The notes beneath the pieces are model-generated. The model did no database searches. It was given only the letters and a program-made list of their open reading frames with translations, and was not told the DNA's origin. A program made the translations under genes and the position numbers. Source: JAUXIQ01 sp030620925 [NCBI: Nitrospinota bacterium] (GTDB lineage: Bacteria; JAUXIQ01). Taken from it: a DNA stretch of 9,275 nt. The stretch is from positions 1 through 9,275 of the forward strand of contig JAUXIQ010000051.1 of the NCBI GenBank assembly GCA_030620925.1, read 5' to 3'. This document shows, piece by piece, positions 6,847-9,275 of the stretch (position 1 is its first letter; each line of letters begins with the position of its first letter).

Positions 6847-8058
6847 ATGCTTAAACGAAAACTTCTTATAGTCGGTTTGTTCATTTTATTAGCCTTCCCT
6901 ACTATCCCCCGCTCCATTCTGGCCCAGGAAATCACTCTCCCCGAAAACCCATTGATGGGAAGAATGCTTTTCTACCAGAAGGGATGTCTCGGGTGCCATT
7001 CCGTGCGCGGGGAAGGAGGTAATGTGGGTCCTGACCTGAGTAATAAGGGCCATAACAGGAGTGTTACTCAAATGGTAGGGACCATGTGGAACCATTTCCC
7101 CAAGATGTACCAGAAGATGAGTCAGGAGGGTATCCCCTTTCCCCGCTTTACGACCGAAGAAATGGCTGAATTGCTCGCCTATATTTATTTTGCAGGTTAT
7201 TTCGATAAACCGGCTACTACCGCTGACAGGCTCAAAGGGATGACACTTTTTAGCGAGAAAGGCTGTAAGAAATGCCACTCTCTGGATGGTGCCGGAGGCG
7301 ACGTCGGGCCCGACTTGACGGCGTGGGACAGATTCGCTTCACCAGTTCTCTGGGCTCAATTAATGTGGAATCATGGGTCCACAATGAGAGACAAAATGAT
7401 AACAAAAAATATTCCCTGGCCCAAATTCGAGGGTAATGAGATGAGGGATCTCGTTGCTTACATATATAGGGCCAACTGGCCTCCAAAGCAGGATGTTTCT
7501 TACTCGCTGCCCGGAAACCCGGCCGAAGGGAAGAGGCTTTTTAATGAGAAAAAATGCGTTCAATGCCACTCAATTTTCGGCACAGGCGGAAAGATCGGCC
7601 CATCACTGACCGATAAGCGCTACGACAGGACAGTCACTCAACTAATAGGAATAATGTGGAACCATGCCCCAGGTATGTTCGAGAAAATGGAACTGGCAGG
7701 CATCCAAAGACCACAGTTCTCAGGCGGAGAAATGTCGGACATCGTGTCATTCCTCTTCTTCCTGGGCTATTTTGATCGTCCCGGCAGTGCGGATAATGGG
7801 AGAAGGCTTTTCTTCGTCAAAAAATGTGCCCTGTGCCATGGATTGCGAGGAGAAGGGGGAAAATTGGGGCCTAACCTGACCAAATACAGTAATATAGAGC
7901 AGCCTCTACAACCGGTCCATATCGCTCAGGCCATGTGGAACCATGCTCCACTCATGGCCGAAATTATGAAAGCAAGAAACATTGCCTGGCCCCGGCTGGA
8001 AGAAAACGATGTGAACGATCTCATGGCATTTATTAGAGGGACAGGCAGCAATAACTAA
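6847..8058 (+). CDS. Exported tetraheme cytochrome c of four tandem class I-like domains (paralogue 2)
   Basis: A 403-residue protein with a Sec-type signal peptide (KRK at 3-5, hydrophobic 6-20, probable cleavage near ILA 24-26). Heme sites are CLGCH 47-51, CKKCH 140-144, CVQCH 237-241 and CALCH 327-331. All four domains keep MWNHxxxM (Met87, 180, 277, 370), followed by an IP/IQ/IA-x-P-x-F/L stretch and a helix ending in AYIY or similar. Domain 1 matches 3 (RSVTQ/RTVTQ, GYFDKP/GYFDRP) and 2 matches 4, giving ABAB. The architecture equals that of the cytochrome at 4698-5921, so the two arose by duplication. Start ATG 6847 follows AAGGAAGGGG at 6829-6838. A 341 bp gap with inverted repeats separates it from the upstream cytochrome, so it may have its own control. 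It is the last + strand gene before the convergent tRNA. Confidence 0.93.
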   Translation: MLKRKLLIVGLFILLAFPTIPRSILAQEITLPENPLMGRMLFYQKGCLGCHSVRGEGGNVGPDLSNKGHNRSVTQMVGTMWNHFPKMYQKMSQEGIPFPRFTTEEMAELLAYIYFAGYFDKPATTADRLKGMTLFSEKGCKKCHSLDGAGGDVGPDLTAWDRFASPVLWAQLMWNHGSTMRDKMITKNIPWPKFEGNEMRDLVAYIYRANWPPKQDVSYSLPGNPAEGKRLFNEKKCVQCHSIFGTGGKIGPSLTDKRYDRTVTQLIGIMWNHAPGMFEKMELAGIQRPQFSGGEMSDIVSFLFFLGYFDRPGSADNGRRLFFVKKCALCHGLRGEGGKLGPNLTKYSNIEQPLQPVHIAQAMWNHAPLMAEIMKARNIAWPRLEENDVNDLMAFIRGTGSNN

Positions 8059-8120
8059 GACCTGTATTGCCGGACAGAAGAAAAAAATCTCAATTTTGAT
8101 ATGAACAGCTTGAGGATGGT

Positions 8121-8149
8121 CCCGCCAAGTGGAAGGTTTTATTGGCGGG
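8121..8149. repeat. GC-rich inverted repeat at the convergent gene end, overlapping the tRNA 3' end
   Basis: CCCGCCAA at 8121-8128 is perfectly complementary to TTGGCGGG at 8142-8149, with a 13-base loop. On the + strand it lies 63 bp after the cytochrome stop and could slow or end transcription, although there is no following T-run. On the - strand the inner arm is the acceptor 3' end of tRNA-Asp, so the tRNA trailer could compete with the acceptor stem before processing. I see no classic intrinsic terminator elsewhere between 8059 and 8142. Confidence 0.4.
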
Positions 8150-8219
8150 GCTGACGAGACTTGAACTCGCGACCTCCGGCTTGACAGACCGGCGTTCTAA
8201 CCAACTGAACTACAGCCCC
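8143..8219 (-). tRNA. tRNA-Asp (anticodon GUC), CCA encoded
   Basis: The - strand folds as a full cloverleaf of 77 bases. The acceptor stem is GGGGCTG with CAGCCCC, and the D arm is GTTC/GAAC. The anticodon stem is CCGGT/GCCGG with loop CTGTCAA, which places GUC (the complement of 8183-8185) at positions 34-36. The T arm is GCGAG/CTCGT with loop TTCAAGT. Discriminator G and an encoded CCA follow at 8143-8146. It reads aspartate codons GAC and GAU. It lies downstream of proS on the same strand, with 186 bp between them. Confidence 0.97.
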
Positions 8220-8405
8220 ACCGCGGAATTACCAGAGTGGTATTTAAAGTAATCGGTTTAAAATTACAGGACTTAATCTAGCATGAGGATATATGCATGT
8301 CAAACAAAATCAAAAATGTCCAGGTGAGTACCGAGGGAACAGCAGGCCTTCATTATGATTTAACGTGAAAACAGTATTAAGCTTCCCTTTCAGTCTTCCC
8401 TAATC

Positions 8406-9275
8406 TCAGGTTTCCGTGTAACTCTTCAGAGCAGCATCTATTTCCCTTTCGAGCACTTTCGGTGCCTGTTCGATTTCCACCAGGGTGACGGAGCCGTCGC
8501 TTCTACTGCGCAATTCGACTTTGTTTTGTGCCAGGTTTTTGGAGCCCACTGTCAGGCGAAAGGGTATCCCTAAAAGGTCTGCATCTTTGAATTTTACACC
8601 TGCTCTTTCGTCGCGGTCATCTATGATTGCTTCCAGCCCGGCTTTTATGCAAGCTGAATAAATATCTTCGGCTGCGCTGAGCACTTCTTCGTCCTTCATG
8701 TTGACGGGCAGAATATAAACATGGTAGGGAGCGATGGGCATGGGCCAGATTATTCCATCTTCGTCATGGTTCTGTTCAATTGCTGCCGCCATCGACCTTC
8801 CCACACCGATACCGTAGCAGCCCATAATGATTAATTTCTCCTCACCCTGGGCATCCTGAAAGGTGGCTTTGAGCGCCTGGCTGTATTTGGTGCCCAGCTT
8901 GAAAACGTGCCCCACTTCTATTCCTTTTTCGATGGTCAGTGTGGAGCCGCATCTGGGGCAGGGGTCATCCGCCTCTAATAACCTTAAATCCTGAAAGTCG
9001 TGAACCTCGAAGTCTCTGCCGATATTGACGCTCAGGAGATGGTAGTCATTTTCGTTCGCGCCGGTTACGAAATTGGCCAGCCCTTTTACAGCTAAGTCGG
9101 CGATTATTTTTATTCCCTCAAGTCCCACCGGACCGGAGAAACCCTCGGGCCCCTCCGTGATCTTCTGTATGGCTGCGCTGTCGGCCATCTTCAACTCCTG
9201 TGCGCCGGAGAAATTCAAGAGCTTGGCCTCGTTGACCATATGATCTCCTCGCACCAGCACCGCAAGGGGGGTATC
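8406..9275 (-). CDS. proS: Prolyl-tRNA synthetase, C-terminal part (5' end outside window)
   Basis: The frame stays open to the window edge; 289 residues are visible, beginning DTPLAVLVRGDHMVNEAKL. That is inside the insertion (editing) domain of bacterial-type ProS, so the true start lies beyond 9275. A GTG at 9260 is not the start because the preceding codons also match the family. Numbered from the first visible residue, the rest of the insertion domain runs to about 95, a CPRCG pair follows at 106-110, and class II motif 3 is GIGVGR at 155-160. The anticodon-binding domain begins near APYHVYILPVN (about 177) and ends at the stop at 8406-8408. The enzyme charges tRNA-Pro with proline in the cytoplasm. 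It is a housekeeping gene convergent with, and unrelated to, the cytochrome operon. Confidence 0.98.
   Translation of the reverse strand, partial: DTPLAVLVRGDHMVNEAKLLNFSGAQELKMADSAAIQKITEGPEGFSGPVGLEGIKIIADLAVKGLANFVTGANENDYHLLSVNIGRDFEVHDFQDLRLLEADDPCPRCGSTLTIEKGIEVGHVFKLGTKYSQALKATFQDAQGEEKLIIMGCYGIGVGRSMAAAIEQNHDEDGIIWPMPIAPYHVYILPVNMKDEEVLSAAEDIYSACIKAGLEAIIDDRDERAGVKFKDADLLGIPFRLTVGSKNLAQNKVELRSRSDGSVTLVEIEQAPKVLEREIDAALKSYTET

Noticed and set aside
8077-8092. A-rich run GAAGAAAAAAATCTC as an intrinsic terminator T-run for the - strand tRNA transcript.
   Set aside because: No stable hairpin lies directly before the run on the - strand; only four-base stems can be drawn.
8220-8280. AT-rich hexamers before tRNA-Asp as a promoter.
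   Set aside because: TTTAAA- and TAAATA-like boxes can be picked, but no pair has a convincing match and spacing; the tRNA could be read from the proS transcript.

Overview
The window shows one strand-coherent electron-transfer gene cluster on the + strand (positions 1 to 8058). It converges on a tRNA-Asp gene and the 3' part of a prolyl-tRNA synthetase gene on the - strand (8143 to 9275). The organism is a bacterium: ProS is of the bacterial type, starts are preceded by Shine-Dalgarno sequences, and the tRNA encodes its CCA end. Three exported tetraheme c-type cytochromes beside a molybdopterin/iron-sulfur/NrfD module point to an anaerobic or facultative respirer. I cannot fix the phylum from this sequence; Chloroflexota, Nitrospirota and Desulfobacterota lineages are all plausible.

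Layout. Positions 1-2283 hold a large molybdopterin-oxidoreductase-type subunit whose 5' end is cut off by the window. It is followed 13 bp later by a subunit with four [4Fe-4S] clusters (2297-2992), whose gene overlaps by 11 bp that of a ten-helix NrfD-type membrane subunit (2982-4310). Next come a 79-residue two-helix membrane protein that I do not recognise (4384-4623), a tetraheme cytochrome made of four tandem single-heme domains (4698-5921), a cytochrome c554-type tetraheme protein (5945-6505), a 341 bp intergenic stretch rich in inverted repeats (6506-6846), and a second tandem-domain tetraheme cytochrome (6847-8058), a paralogue of the first.

How the parts may work together. The first three genes form a complex iron-sulfur molybdoenzyme-like module closest in style to alternative complex III (ActB/ActC) and the Qrc menaquinone reductase (QrcB/C/D). 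The NrfD protein would handle quinone in the membrane, the iron-sulfur subunit would relay electrons, and the large subunit may or may not hold molybdenum: I see no cysteine at the usual metal-ligand position. The usual multiheme subunit (ActA or QrcA) is not present in the window. Instead, three tetraheme proteins (12 hemes in all) follow the module, which suggests a quinone-to-periplasmic-cytochrome electron route whose direction cannot be told from sequence.

The points most worth a second look are the ABAB architecture and shared WN(H/K)xxxM motif of the two tandem cytochromes, the missing cysteine ligand in the large subunit, and the possible structured leader RNA in front of the last cytochrome gene.
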